Assembly (NCBI GenBank): GCA_900545915.1
Contig: URAV01000016.1
Location: 14,728-78,727 of the forward strand
DNA from: an uncultured Porphyromonadaceae bacterium
GTDB lineage: Bacteria > Bacteroidota > Bacteroidia > Bacteroidales > Coprobacteraceae
Direction of reading: 5' to 3'
DNA: 64,000 nt
Under the pieces are notes generated by a model that saw only the letters and a list, made by a program, of their open reading frames with translations, was not told the DNA's origin and did no database searches. The position numbers and the translations under genes are program-made. Shown here piece by piece: positions 1 through 8,153 of this stretch (the stretch's first letter is position 1; each line of letters starts with the position of its first letter).

Positions 1-758
1 TGAGTATAGGCATATCTATAGATGGAAATAAGGAGAAACATGACAATCAGCGAATATTTCCGAACGGTGAAGGTTCTTATGAAGAAGTGTTGAGGAATGT
101 GAAACTTTGGTTGGAGCAATTTCCTGAAGCAACGACAAAAGCTACGATTTCTCATGATGATCTTCCGTATGTCAAAGATAGTGTTTTGCATTTATGGAGT
201 ATCGGTATAAAGTATGTGAATATGAATACTATTTTTGAGAATTGTTGGGAAGAGGGCGATGATCTTATTTTTGAGAGGCAGTTAACCGAACTTGCGGACG
301 AAATAATAGCAAATAAGTATTATAATAATTTTTATTGTTCTCTATTTGATCGGAGTTTAAGTGAACCGGTAATAAAAGACGGTAACGATTCGAACTGGTG
401 CGGTGCAGGTAAAATGATTGCGGTGGGATGTGATGGCGGTTTTTATCCTTGTATTCGATTTATTGATTATTCTTTAAATAATAAATCCGGATTAAAGATC
501 GGGGATTGTAAAACGGGTATTGATAAAAATCTGTTACGGCCGTTTGAAACATTACGAAAATCGACGCAAAGTAGTATGGAGTGTATGGACTGCGAAGATA
601 GCAATGGATGCGCTTGGTGTCAGGGAGCTAATTATGATTTTGCTGATTCGGACACAATTTTTCAGCGAGCTACTTATATTTGTAAAATGCATAAGGCTCG
701 TGTCCGGGCTAATAAATATTTTTGGAATAAACTGGACAGAATTGAAAATGGAAAATAG
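1..758 (+). CDS. Radical SAM/SPASM peptide maturase of the CXXX-repeat type, 5' end missing
   Basis: The open frame runs in from the left edge (first full codon at base 3) and stops at 756-758. The first visible residues, SIDGNKEKHD..RIFPNGEGSYE, match the late part of a radical SAM barrel, where SIDG and a downstream R-x-F-PxGxGSY are typical. The C-terminal third is a SPASM-type iron-sulfur domain: WCGAGKM, GCDGGFYPCIRF, CMDCEDSNGCAWCQGAN and a final YICKMH. The CxxxCxxC cluster site that binds S-adenosylmethionine must lie upstream of the window and cannot be checked. The gene overlaps the next one by 11 nt, and that neighbour resembles the CXXX-repeat peptide maturase family. I therefore infer that this is the radical SAM partner that modifies a Cys-rich repeat peptide. 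The family role is known only from genome-context studies, and the chemistry is unproven here. Confidence 0.8.
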   Translation, partial: SIGISIDGNKEKHDNQRIFPNGEGSYEEVLRNVKLWLEQFPEATTKATISHDDLPYVKDSVLHLWSIGIKYVNMNTIFENCWEEGDDLIFERQLTELADEIIANKYYNNFYCSLFDRSLSEPVIKDGNDSNWCGAGKMIAVGCDGGFYPCIRFIDYSLNNKSGLKIGDCKTGIDKNLLRPFETLRKSTQSSMECMDCEDSNGCAWCQGANYDFADSDTIFQRATYICKMHKARVRANKYFWNKLDRIENGK

Positions 759-1725
759 TAAGTTGGAATCTGTCGTTATTGTTACAGACGATATTGCTCC
801 GTCTTTTTGTTATTACGATAGCAAAACAAAAATGACCGGATTGATGCCGATTGACGTATTGAAAGATAGTATAAATTTTTGTGAAGAGGCAGGATATGCG
901 GCAACGGTCTTGTATAGTGCCAGAATATCAGAAGAACATTTGAAACTTCTGGCTGGTTTTGCTCATATAAAAGTGCTGGATATAGATACTCTGAAGTTTT
1001 GTTTACCAGATCCGGAAAATGATATTATAATTGTTGAATTAGGAAAATTTCAAAAATTAGACACTCTTCAAGGTAAGAAATATAATATTATTTTGAGAAT
1101 GGACCTTGAAGAAGCTAAACAGCTGCCAATGCTTATATATCAGTATCACCATTATTTTCGAAGGTTGAATGTCCTTTTTAAAAATGTTGGATCGGCAACG
1201 GAATCGGCTTTAAATCAGTTCAGGATAGATATAGAGCCGTTAAAAAATGTTATGTACGATTTGTTAGTATCGGGTAATGTATTTGAGCTTAATATGGTAA
1301 CTGATAGGATGGTTTTAGATAGCGTAAACTCTTGTGATGCGGGGATAAAACACCTAACGATAGCTCCGAATGGTTGTTTTTATGTTTGTCCGGCATTTTA
1401 TTATGAAGATGAGGATCATGCAGTCGGTTCTTTAAATACAGGTATCAATATACCTAATAGTCATTTATTGACAATACAATATTCTGCTTTGTGCCGTATT
1501 TGTGACTCATATCAATGTAGAAGATGTGTATTTTTGAATAAGAAGATGACACATGAAGTCAATACTCCTTCTCATCAACAATGTGTATTGAGCCATCATG
1601 AACGGAATTTGTCTGGTATTTTATTGCAGAAGCTGCAAAGCAAGCATTTTTTCAGTCATATAAAAAATATACCGCCACTATATTATTTAGACCCGTTAGA
1701 TTATTATCAAGATATAGTAAAATGA
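748..1725 (+). CDS. CXXX repeat peptide maturase (SPASM-like partner protein)
   Basis: This is a 325-residue protein with ATG at 748. The frame stays open upstream to about 520, but that part only shadows the preceding gene. It overlaps the radical SAM gene by 11 nt, which suggests translational coupling. The N-terminal two thirds have no CxxxCxxC motif, so this is not a canonical radical SAM enzyme. The C-terminal third carries a cysteine pattern like a SPASM domain: SCDAGIKHLTIAPNGCFYVC, then CRICDSYQCRRC and a later QQC. I recognise the overall pattern as the CXXX repeat peptide maturase family that accompanies radical SAM enzymes in Bacteroidales. It probably binds one or two Fe-S clusters and acts in a complex with its upstream neighbour on a ribosomally made peptide encoded left of the window. 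The family assignment is fairly sure; the biochemical role is inference. Confidence 0.75.
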   Translation: MENSKLESVVIVTDDIAPSFCYYDSKTKMTGLMPIDVLKDSINFCEEAGYAATVLYSARISEEHLKLLAGFAHIKVLDIDTLKFCLPDPENDIIIVELGKFQKLDTLQGKKYNIILRMDLEEAKQLPMLIYQYHHYFRRLNVLFKNVGSATESALNQFRIDIEPLKNVMYDLLVSGNVFELNMVTDRMVLDSVNSCDAGIKHLTIAPNGCFYVCPAFYYEDEDHAVGSLNTGINIPNSHLLTIQYSALCRICDSYQCRRCVFLNKKMTHEVNTPSHQQCVLSHHERNLSGILLQKLQSKHFFSHIKNIPPLYYLDPLDYYQDIVK

Positions 1726-1748
1726 ATAATGTAATAAAAAGATAGAAA

Positions 1749-2024
1749 ATGGAAAGAAAGTTAATAGGTTCTGTGTCGGAGCAAGAAAGAGATGAGATTA
1801 GAACATTATTTGAAAGAAAAAATGGTCTTAATGAGTTATTTAAAGTTCTTGATGCGGAAAATGAGGCATTATATAATAAGTTGGTAGCAGATATGAGTAT
1901 AACGGCAACCAAGTTTCAATCATGGTGGGATGAGAAAGCTCAGAAGTATCAATGGGACTCTTTGCCGGATCATAGGTGGGAAATAGATTTTGATACTTGT
2001 GAAATTTTCTTGGTTAAACGTTAG
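1749..2024 (+). CDS. CXXX-repeat peptide modification system small accessory protein
   Basis: A 91-residue soluble, acidic, probably helical protein with no signal peptide or cysteine cluster (a single Cys near the C-terminus in DFDTCEIFL). It starts 23 nt after the maturase stop and ends at a strong hairpin, so it is the last gene of the cassette. Features seen: ERDEIRTLFERKNGLNEL near the N-terminus, a WWDEKAQKYQW segment in the middle and a WEIDFDTCEIFLV tail. The sequence resembles the short protein annotated in Bacteroidales as CXXX repeat peptide modification system protein. Its position and size would suit a peptide-binding or scaffold role, but that is a guess with no motif behind it. 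Confidence 0.65.
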   Translation: MERKLIGSVSEQERDEIRTLFERKNGLNELFKVLDAENEALYNKLVADMSITATKFQSWWDEKAQKYQWDSLPDHRWEIDFDTCEIFLVKR

Positions 2025-2046
2025 TCTTTGTACGTATATTTTATTA

Positions 2047-2085
2047 GAACAACAAAGAAATATAAATTCATTTTCTTTGTTGTTC
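2047..2085 (+). terminator. Perfect 14-bp hairpin ending the peptide-modification cassette
   Basis: Arms at 2047-2060 and 2072-2085 are perfectly complementary (gaacaacaaagaaa and its complement) around an 11-nt loop, followed by atttttat. It sits 23 nt after the 91-residue gene and 18 nt before the convergent lptG stop, so it may serve both strands. Confidence 0.7.
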
Positions 2086-2103
2086 ATTTTTATACTCTGC
2101 AAT

Positions 2104-3174
2104 TTATTTTGGAGCTTTTCGATAAAGATAAACAGCTATAATACTATATACGATATTGGGTAACCATACGGCAACACGCGGAGATGTCGCTCCGGATACG
2201 GCAAAAGTAGACGAAACGGTACTGAAAAGGATATAAGAAAAACTTAAAAGCAGGCCGATACCGATATTGACACCCATTCCTCCTTTGACTTTTCTCGAAG
2301 AGAGGGACATTCCGATTACGGTAAGGATAAAAGAGGCAGCCGTCATTGCAAATCGTTTCTCGTATTCGATCTCAAAGTCTTTGATGTTTGCTACACCTCG
2401 TTTTTTTTGTCTGTCGATGTATGTTTTCAGTGCACTGGTGGTCATTAATTCACTGTCATATCTGGATATGAGGAAATCTGAGGGTTCTATGGTAATGATA
2501 GAATCTAAGCGGCTACCTCGAGTCAGTTCTTCCCGCATTCCGTTAAAATTTCGGATCATATAATCTTTTATAATCCAATGGTATGCCGAGTCATAAGTGA
2601 CCGTTTGAGCAGTTAGTCTCGATTTCAGAATTTTCCCTTCGAACTTTTCTAAAGAGAAGCGATAACCGGTCTTCGTATTATTATCGTACCTACTCATGTA
2701 AGCAATTACACCGGGCTCTACCTGTAACTGTATATTGCTGGCATAATCTACTTTTTTGTTTTTTACATATTTGTTTTGAAACTCGATACGGGTGACATTG
2801 GCAGGAGGGATTACATAGCTATTAAGATAAAATGTAACACCTGCGATAATCGCTGCCGAGATCATATAGGGAATCATCAATCTTCTGAAACTTATGCCAC
2901 TGGATAACATGGCGATAATTTCGGAGTTGTCGGCAAGTTTGGATGTAAAGAAAATAACGGCGATAAAAGTGAATAATGGACTGAATAAATTAGCGAAATA
3001 GGGGATGAAATTCAAATAATAATCTACGACTATGGCTTTTAACGGAGCGTTGAGGAACGAATCCAGTTTTTCGTTTATGTCGAAGACTACCGCAATCGAT
3101 ATGATAAGAGCGATGGCGAAAAAATAAGTCCCCAAAAATTTCTTGATAATATATATGTCGATTTTTTTTAGCAT
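2104..3174 (-). CDS. LptF/LptG family lipopolysaccharide export permease
   Basis: A 356-residue inner-membrane protein of the YjgP/YjgQ (LptF/LptG) family, a permease subunit of the ABC complex that extracts lipopolysaccharide from the inner membrane and feeds it to the periplasmic bridge. It starts MLKKIDIYIIKKFLGTYF, typical of the family, with membrane segments near residues 12-32, 55-75 and 100-120, a periplasmic domain from about 130 to 265, and three closing helices. It follows tgt by 10 nt on the minus strand, a pairing common in Bacteroidetes, so the two are probably co-transcribed. Whether it is the LptF-like or LptG-like paralog cannot be decided without comparison; the length fits both. 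No anomaly is visible. Confidence 0.9.
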   Translation of the reverse strand: MLKKIDIYIIKKFLGTYFFAIALIISIAVVFDINEKLDSFLNAPLKAIVVDYYLNFIPYFANLFSPLFTFIAVIFFTSKLADNSEIIAMLSSGISFRRLMIPYMISAAIIAGVTFYLNSYVIPPANVTRIEFQNKYVKNKKVDYASNIQLQVEPGVIAYMSRYDNNTKTGYRFSLEKFEGKILKSRLTAQTVTYDSAYHWIIKDYMIRNFNGMREELTRGSRLDSIITIEPSDFLISRYDSELMTTSALKTYIDRQKKRGVANIKDFEIEYEKRFAMTAASFILTVIGMSLSSRKVKGGMGVNIGIGLLLSFSYILFSTVSSTFAVSGATSPRVAVWLPNIVYSIIAVYLYRKAPK

Positions 3175-3184
3175 GCGATAATGT

Positions 3185-4315
3185 TTATAACCGGTGTGTA
3201 ACCCGTATTATCATCTCGTCTTTCCAAGTTTTAAAAGTACCGTTCAGAATATGTTTTCGAGCTTCTTGAGTAAGCCATACATAAAAAGCGAGGTTGTGCA
3301 CCGACGCGATTTGCATAGCGAGAATTTCGTTACTGATAAACAAATGCCTTAGGTAAGCTTTTGAGTATTGATGGTCTACATAAGATGTACCGTCCGGATC
3401 GATGGGCGAAAAATCGTCCGCCCATTTTTTATTCCGCATGTTCATGATCCCGTTTGCTGTAAATAACATTCCGTTGCGACCGTTGCGAGTAGGCATTACA
3501 CAGTCGAACATATCGACACCGCGTTCTATTCCTTCCAGAATATTTGCAGGAGTTCCTACACCCATGAGATAACGAGGTTTATCGGTCGGCAATATTTCGT
3601 TGACGACATCGATCATTTCATACATCTTTTCTGTCGGTTCTCCGACGGCCAGACCTCCGATGGCATTCCCGTCAGCCCCTAACTGAGCTACATGTTTCGC
3701 CGCATCTTTACGTAGGTCGGGATATACACATCCTTGTACGATCGGAAAAAAAGTTTGTTTGTATCCGTATTTGCCCTCTGTTTCGCAAAAATGTTTCCAT
3801 CCTCGTTCTAACCAGCGTTGTGTAAGTTGTAAAGATTTCTTTGCATAAGAGTAGTCTGACTGTCCGGGAGGACATTCATCTAAAGCCATCATAATATCCG
3901 AGCCGATAATGCGTTGAATATCTACGACTTTCTCGGGTGTAAAAAGATGTTTCGAACCGTCAATATGAGAACGGAAATGTGCCCCCTCTTCGGTTAATTT
4001 CCGGTTTTCTGAGAGAGAAAAAACTTGAAATCCTCCGCTGTCGGTAAGAATAGGTCTGTCCCAACCGTTAAATTTATGCAGCCCTCCGGCTTTCTCCAAA
4101 GTATCGAGACCGGGTCTTAAATAAAGATGGTATGTATTTCCTAATATGATTTGGGCTTTTATATCCTCTTTCAGTTCATGCAGATGTACGGCTTTCACCG
4201 ATGCGACAGTACCTACCGGCATAAATATAGGAGTGTTGATACATCCGTGATCAGTAGTTATTTTCCCCGCTCTGGCACGACTGCAAGGATCGGTATATTG
4301 TAATTCGAAGTCCAT
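3185..4315 (-). CDS. tgt: tRNA-guanine transglycosylase, apparently lacking its zinc cysteines
   Basis: A 376-residue queuine/preQ1 tRNA-ribosyltransferase, which exchanges guanine-34 for preQ1 in GUN-anticodon tRNAs. The start is the ATG at 4315 (MDFELQYTDP): an earlier in-frame TTG at 4339 lies inside the predicted -7 box. Visible active-site parts are DSGGFQVFSL with Asp92, the GGLAVGEP loop, and the nucleophile Asp271 in VDMFDCVMPTRNG. The usual zinc site CxCxxC before YSRAYLHHL is replaced by G309, S311 and D314 in DGTSYVDHQYSKAYLRHL. The fourth ligand, His340 in SVHNL, is kept. The fold and catalytic residues look intact, so I expect an active enzyme in which the zinc loop is stabilised another way. 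It is transcribed with lptG. Confidence 0.93.
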   Translation of the reverse strand: MDFELQYTDPCSRARAGKITTDHGCINTPIFMPVGTVASVKAVHLHELKEDIKAQIILGNTYHLYLRPGLDTLEKAGGLHKFNGWDRPILTDSGGFQVFSLSENRKLTEEGAHFRSHIDGSKHLFTPEKVVDIQRIIGSDIMMALDECPPGQSDYSYAKKSLQLTQRWLERGWKHFCETEGKYGYKQTFFPIVQGCVYPDLRKDAAKHVAQLGADGNAIGGLAVGEPTEKMYEMIDVVNEILPTDKPRYLMGVGTPANILEGIERGVDMFDCVMPTRNGRNGMLFTANGIMNMRNKKWADDFSPIDPDGTSYVDHQYSKAYLRHLFISNEILAMQIASVHNLAFYVWLTQEARKHILNGTFKTWKDEMIIRVTHRL

Positions 4316-4336
4316 TCTTTTATTTAAAATTTGTCG

Positions 4337-4344
4337 CAAATATA
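4337..4344 (-). promoter_or_regulatory. Predicted -7 box for tgt-lptG
   Basis: On the minus strand this reads TATATTTG, a full match to the Bacteroidetes TAnnTTTG -7 element, 21 nt upstream of the tgt ATG. It supports the ATG at 4315 as the start. Confidence 0.6.
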
Positions 4345-4531
4345 CTGCTTTTTAAAGATAGAATTGCTATCCGCAACAGATAGAATATCGAAAATTCTAT
4401 ATGAAAAGATAAAATTTATCTTCAAGATAAGAAGTTTTGTCTTTAGATGTTTTTTTACAGGTGTTTTTTGTTTTTTATTGTTCAAGTAGGTTAATGAAAA
4501 ATGATTTTCTCTTTTTCCCCGGATGATAAAA

Positions 4532-4539
4532 TATATTTG
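4532..4539 (+). promoter_or_regulatory. Predicted -7 box for the 4563 gene
   Basis: TATATTTG matches TAnnTTTG and lies 23 nt upstream of the ATG at 4563. The preceding 4340-4531 stretch is AT-rich with no gene that I can support. Confidence 0.55.
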
Positions 4540-4562
4540 TATAAAAATTACTCAATGTTATT

Positions 4563-5072
4563 ATGACACGGAAGGCGGTACTTGTTTGGTCGTATTTTGT
4601 CGGACTGATTTTATATCCGTCGTACATGTTTGCGCAAGAACCGCCCGTAGAGACTCCGAAATTACTTTTTGATGGAAAAACATTTACCCTTCCGTTTGAA
4701 AAACCGGTATCGCAAAAGCGTCAAATTGCAGATACGCTTTTAGTAGGGATGCCGATAGAGGCATATATAGAACCGCTGGATCTTAAACTGTCGGAGTATA
4801 AGTTTGCCTTACCTAATAATCCTTCTCAGACAATAAAGCGGGCATTACTTATTCACATGGTAAATTCTAAAGGAGATGAGAAGCAAAACATATTAATGTT
4901 GAGAGCAAGAAATAATGTAGCTCAAATGCTGAATTTATCAGGAGCTAAACGAACGAAAAGTCTCGGCTTCAGTCTTGATCCGGTCTATTATATCCAGCGT
5001 CGGAAGGAGATTAAAAGTGCTGAGAGAGCACGGTTGATCATCCGGGATCTGAATAAATTAGATTCCAAATAA
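4563..5072 (+). CDS. Exported protein of unknown function
   Basis: A 169-residue protein that I do not recognise. Residues 1-24 look like a signal peptide: MTRKAVL, a hydrophobic core, then YMFAQ with likely cleavage after FA. The mature part has no cysteine. It contains the segment LLFDGKTFTLPF and a basic C-terminal half (RARNNVAQMLNLSGAKRTKS, YYIQRRKEIKSAERARLIIR) that is probably helical. It has its own promoter box and a terminator, so it appears to be monocistronic between the divergent tgt operon and clpB. It is likely periplasmic or attached to the outer membrane. No function is proposed. Confidence 0.75.
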   Translation: MTRKAVLVWSYFVGLILYPSYMFAQEPPVETPKLLFDGKTFTLPFEKPVSQKRQIADTLLVGMPIEAYIEPLDLKLSEYKFALPNNPSQTIKRALLIHMVNSKGDEKQNILMLRARNNVAQMLNLSGAKRTKSLGFSLDPVYYIQRRKEIKSAERARLIIRDLNKLDSK

Positions 5073-5100
5073 ATCCTTTTATAAAATTAAATAGACTTTT

Positions 5101-5130
5101 GAAGAGGTATTGGTGTACAGTTACCTCTTC
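5101..5130 (+). terminator. Intrinsic terminator after the 4563 gene
   Basis: Arms gaagaggta (5101-5109) and tacctcttc (5122-5130) are perfectly complementary and followed by tttattgttt. Confidence 0.65.
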
Positions 5131-5380
5131 TTTATTGTTTGTCGAACAAAGCAGAACTCGAATTGTTATAGGTAATATAGGTCAAAATGTCAGTTTATGG
5201 AACTGTTTAAGTGTAAATGCATTTTTTTGTTGGATAGGGTTTCCGTAATCTTTAATATGGTCATTTTGTCATTTTAACCGATTGGCTATTAGTATTTTTG
5301 TCTGTAAATTCATTTGGCATCCTTTTTGCGAATAACTTCTTGAATTTAACTAAAAAAAGAATGGAAAGGAGAAAAAAGAT
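5131..5380. other. Gene-free leader region of clpB
   Basis: This is the remainder of a 308-nt gap. It is AT-rich. I see no CIRCE-type inverted repeat and no full TAnnTTTG box. A purine-rich ggaaaggag lies just ahead of the clpB ATG and may act as its ribosome binding site. The heat-shock promoter expected here cannot be placed by eye. Confidence 0.4.
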
Positions 5381-7969
5381 ATGAACTTTAATAATTTTAC
5401 AATCAAATCGCAAGAAGCTGTTCAGAAAGCAGTCGAGATAACTTCTGCCAATGGACAGCAGGCTATCGAGCCGGTGCACTTGCTGAAAGGTGTTGTTGAT
5501 GTGGGAGAAAGCCTTGTCAATTATATTTTTCAGAAATTGGGCGTTAATGTTAATTTACTGAAAACAGCAATTGATCGGGAGATTGCGTCTTTACCTAAAG
5601 TGAGTGGAGGTGAACCTTATTTGAGTCGTGATGCAAATACGGTATTGCAAAAAGCTTCTGACTACTCTTCTAAGATGGGAGACCAGTTCGTTGCTTTAGA
5701 ATCTATTCTGATGGCTCTATTGCAAACCAAAAGTTCGGCATCGTCTTTTATGAAAGATGCCGGGATTAATGAAAAAGAATTGGGAGCGGCTATTGATGAA
5801 TTGAGAAAAGGACAAAGCGTAAAGGATGCTTCTGCTGAAGATACTTATAATGCTTTGAGTAAGTATGCGATTAATTTAAATGAGCGTGCCCGTACCGGGA
5901 AGCTTGATCCGGTGATCGGACGGGATGACGAGATCCGTAGGGTATTGCAGATATTAAGTCGGCGTACGAAAAATAATCCTATATTGATAGGTGAGCCGGG
6001 TACTGGTAAAACTGCCATAGCAGAAGGTTTGGCTCATAGAATTGTACGTGGAGATGTCCCTGAAAATCTGAAAACCAAACAGATATATTCTTTGGACATG
6101 GGAGCTTTGGTTGCTGGAGCTAAATACAAAGGCGAGTTTGAGGAACGGCTTAAAGCAGTTGTTAATGAGGTGACTCAGGCTGAAGGAGAGATTATTCTTT
6201 TTATAGATGAGATACATACTTTGGTCGGTGCGGGAAAAGGTGAGGGGGCGATGGATGCCGCTAATATCTTAAAACCTGCATTGGCAAGAGGAGAACTTCG
6301 CTCGATTGGTGCTACTACTTTAGATGAGTATCAGAAATATTTTGAAAAAGATAAGGCTCTTGAACGTCGTTTCCAAATTGTTATGGTCGATGAACCTGAT
6401 GAATTGAGTACGATTTCGATTTTGAGAGGTTTAAAAGAACGGTATGAAAATCACCACAAAGTGCGTATTAAAGATGATGCGATCATTGCCGCCGTACAAC
6501 TGTCCGAACGATATATTACAGATCGTTTTTTGCCGGATAAGGCAATCGATTTAATGGATGAAGCTGCTGCGAAGTTGCGTCTTGAAGTAGATTCTGTTCC
6601 TGAAGCTTTGGATGAGATTTCTCGTCGTATTAAACAGTTGGAAATCGAACGAGAAGCGATCAAAAGAGAAAATGATAAAGATAAACTGAAAACGTTGAAT
6701 GAGGAAATTGCCAATTTGAAAGAGGAAGAAACGAAGTTTAAAGCTAAGTGGGAATCCGAAAAGGAATTGGTCAATAAAATTCAGCAAAATAAAATCGATA
6801 TAGAGAATCTTAAGTTCGAGGCCGATCGTGCGGAGAGAGAAGGCGATTATGAGAAAGTCGCTGAAATACGATATGCAAAAATTACGGCTAAAGAACAAGA
6901 AATAAAAGATGTTCAGGAAAAACTGAAAACTTTGCAAGGCGGTGCTGCCATGATCAAGGAAGAGGTAGATGCGGAAGATATTGCCGATGTCGTTTCCAGA
7001 TGGACGGGAATTCCTGTCAGTAAAATGATGCAGAGTGAAAAAGAAAAACTGCTTCATCTGGAAGAAGAACTTCATAAACGTGTAGTCGGACAAGAAGAGG
7101 CTATACAGGCTGTTTCGGATGCTGTTCGTCGTAGCCGTGCGGGACTGAGTGATCCGCGTCGTCCGATAGGCTCATTTATTTTCTTGGGGACTACGGGTGT
7201 CGGAAAAACAGAACTGGCAAAAGCTTTGGCGGAATATTTGTTTGACGATGAAAATATGATGACCCGTATCGATATGAGTGAGTATCAGGACAAATTCAGT
7301 GTGACTCGTCTTATCGGATCGCCTCCTGGATATGTCGGATATGAAGAAGGTGGGCAGTTGACCGAAGCGATACGGCGTAAACCGTACTCGGTAGTGTTGT
7401 TCGACGAAATAGAAAAGGCTCATCCCGATATTTTCAATATTTTATTGCAAGTGTTGGATGACGGACGTTTGACCGATAATAAGGGGCGTTTGGTGAATTT
7501 TAAGAATACGATTATCATCATGACTTCCAATATGGGATCAAGTCTTATTCGGGAAAATTTCGAGAAAATTACACCCGAAAATAAAGATGAAATTACAGAA
7601 ATGACCAAACGTCAAGTATTGGATCTGTTGAAACAATCTATACGTCCTGAGTTCCTGAATCGTATCGACGAAACGATTATGTTTACTCCTCTTAATGAAA
7701 AAGAGATCGAGCAAATTGTTGCTATGCAGCTTAAAGGAATTGAGAAATTGTTGGCTTCGAACGGTGTGAAACTGGATATTACACCGGCAGCTTTGGCCTT
7801 TGTCGCTAAAGAGGGTTATGATCCGCAATTCGGTGCTCGTCCGGTAAAGCGTATCATTCACCGGTATATATTGAATCAGTTGTCGAAAGATTTATTGGCT
7901 CAGAAAGTAGATAAAAGCAAACCTATTGTTATCGATGCTGATGAAAACGGGTTGGTATTTAGAAATTAA
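5381..7969 (+). CDS. clpB: ATP-dependent disaggregase ClpB
   Basis: An 862-residue Hsp100 chaperone that, with DnaK, pulls polypeptides out of cytoplasmic aggregates. Order of parts: N-terminal Clp repeat domain (residues 1-145, starting MNFNNFTIKSQEAV), AAA1 with Walker A GEPGTGKTA near 204 and Walker B IILFIDEIHTLVG, the long charged coiled-coil middle domain (about 405-530) that marks ClpB rather than ClpA/C, then AAA2 with Walker A GTTGVGKTEL near 603, Walker B VVLFDEIEKAHPD near 671 and the GARPVKR sensor-2 motif near 824. The length fits the family (about 860). It has the purine-rich ggaaaggag upstream and an intrinsic terminator downstream, so it is probably transcribed alone. No IGL/F-type ClpP-binding loop stands out. 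Confidence 0.97.
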   Translation: MNFNNFTIKSQEAVQKAVEITSANGQQAIEPVHLLKGVVDVGESLVNYIFQKLGVNVNLLKTAIDREIASLPKVSGGEPYLSRDANTVLQKASDYSSKMGDQFVALESILMALLQTKSSASSFMKDAGINEKELGAAIDELRKGQSVKDASAEDTYNALSKYAINLNERARTGKLDPVIGRDDEIRRVLQILSRRTKNNPILIGEPGTGKTAIAEGLAHRIVRGDVPENLKTKQIYSLDMGALVAGAKYKGEFEERLKAVVNEVTQAEGEIILFIDEIHTLVGAGKGEGAMDAANILKPALARGELRSIGATTLDEYQKYFEKDKALERRFQIVMVDEPDELSTISILRGLKERYENHHKVRIKDDAIIAAVQLSERYITDRFLPDKAIDLMDEAAAKLRLEVDSVPEALDEISRRIKQLEIEREAIKRENDKDKLKTLNEEIANLKEEETKFKAKWESEKELVNKIQQNKIDIENLKFEADRAEREGDYEKVAEIRYAKITAKEQEIKDVQEKLKTLQGGAAMIKEEVDAEDIADVVSRWTGIPVSKMMQSEKEKLLHLEEELHKRVVGQEEAIQAVSDAVRRSRAGLSDPRRPIGSFIFLGTTGVGKTELAKALAEYLFDDENMMTRIDMSEYQDKFSVTRLIGSPPGYVGYEEGGQLTEAIRRKPYSVVLFDEIEKAHPDIFNILLQVLDDGRLTDNKGRLVNFKNTIIIMTSNMGSSLIRENFEKITPENKDEITEMTKRQVLDLLKQSIRPEFLNRIDETIMFTPLNEKEIEQIVAMQLKGIEKLLASNGVKLDITPAALAFVAKEGYDPQFGARPVKRIIHRYILNQLSKDLLAQKVDKSKPIVIDADENGLVFRN

Positions 7970-7990
7970 TTGATATTTCTATAATAGAGG

Positions 7991-8027
7991 GGGAACTTTG
8001 CTGTCAAAAAGTAAAGTTCCCTTTTTT
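7991..8027 (+). terminator. Intrinsic terminator of clpB
   Basis: Arms gggaacttt (7991-7999) and aaagttccc (8013-8021) form a perfect 9-bp stem followed by tttttt, 22 nt after the clpB stop. Confidence 0.85.
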
Positions 8028-8105
8028 ATTTGTAAGTCTTGAATTTTGAATCAAAATAGATCTTTTTTGAAATGTTTCTATTCCTTTCCTTCTTTTCGTT
8101 TCTCT

Positions 8106-8113
8106 TACATTTG
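8106..8113 (+). promoter_or_regulatory. Predicted -7 box for the GH35 gene
   Basis: TACATTTG matches TAnnTTTG, 40 nt before the ATG at 8154. It also lies only 16 nt before an in-frame GTG at 8130, which makes the ATG the better start. Confidence 0.55.
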
Positions 8114-8153
8114 CATTTAAAAAATCATAGTGTGTATATCTAATGCTGATTAT

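Noticed and set aside
520..747. Upstream extension of the maturase frame
   Set aside because: It lies wholly inside the radical SAM gene in another frame; the ATG at 748 gives a sensible overlap.
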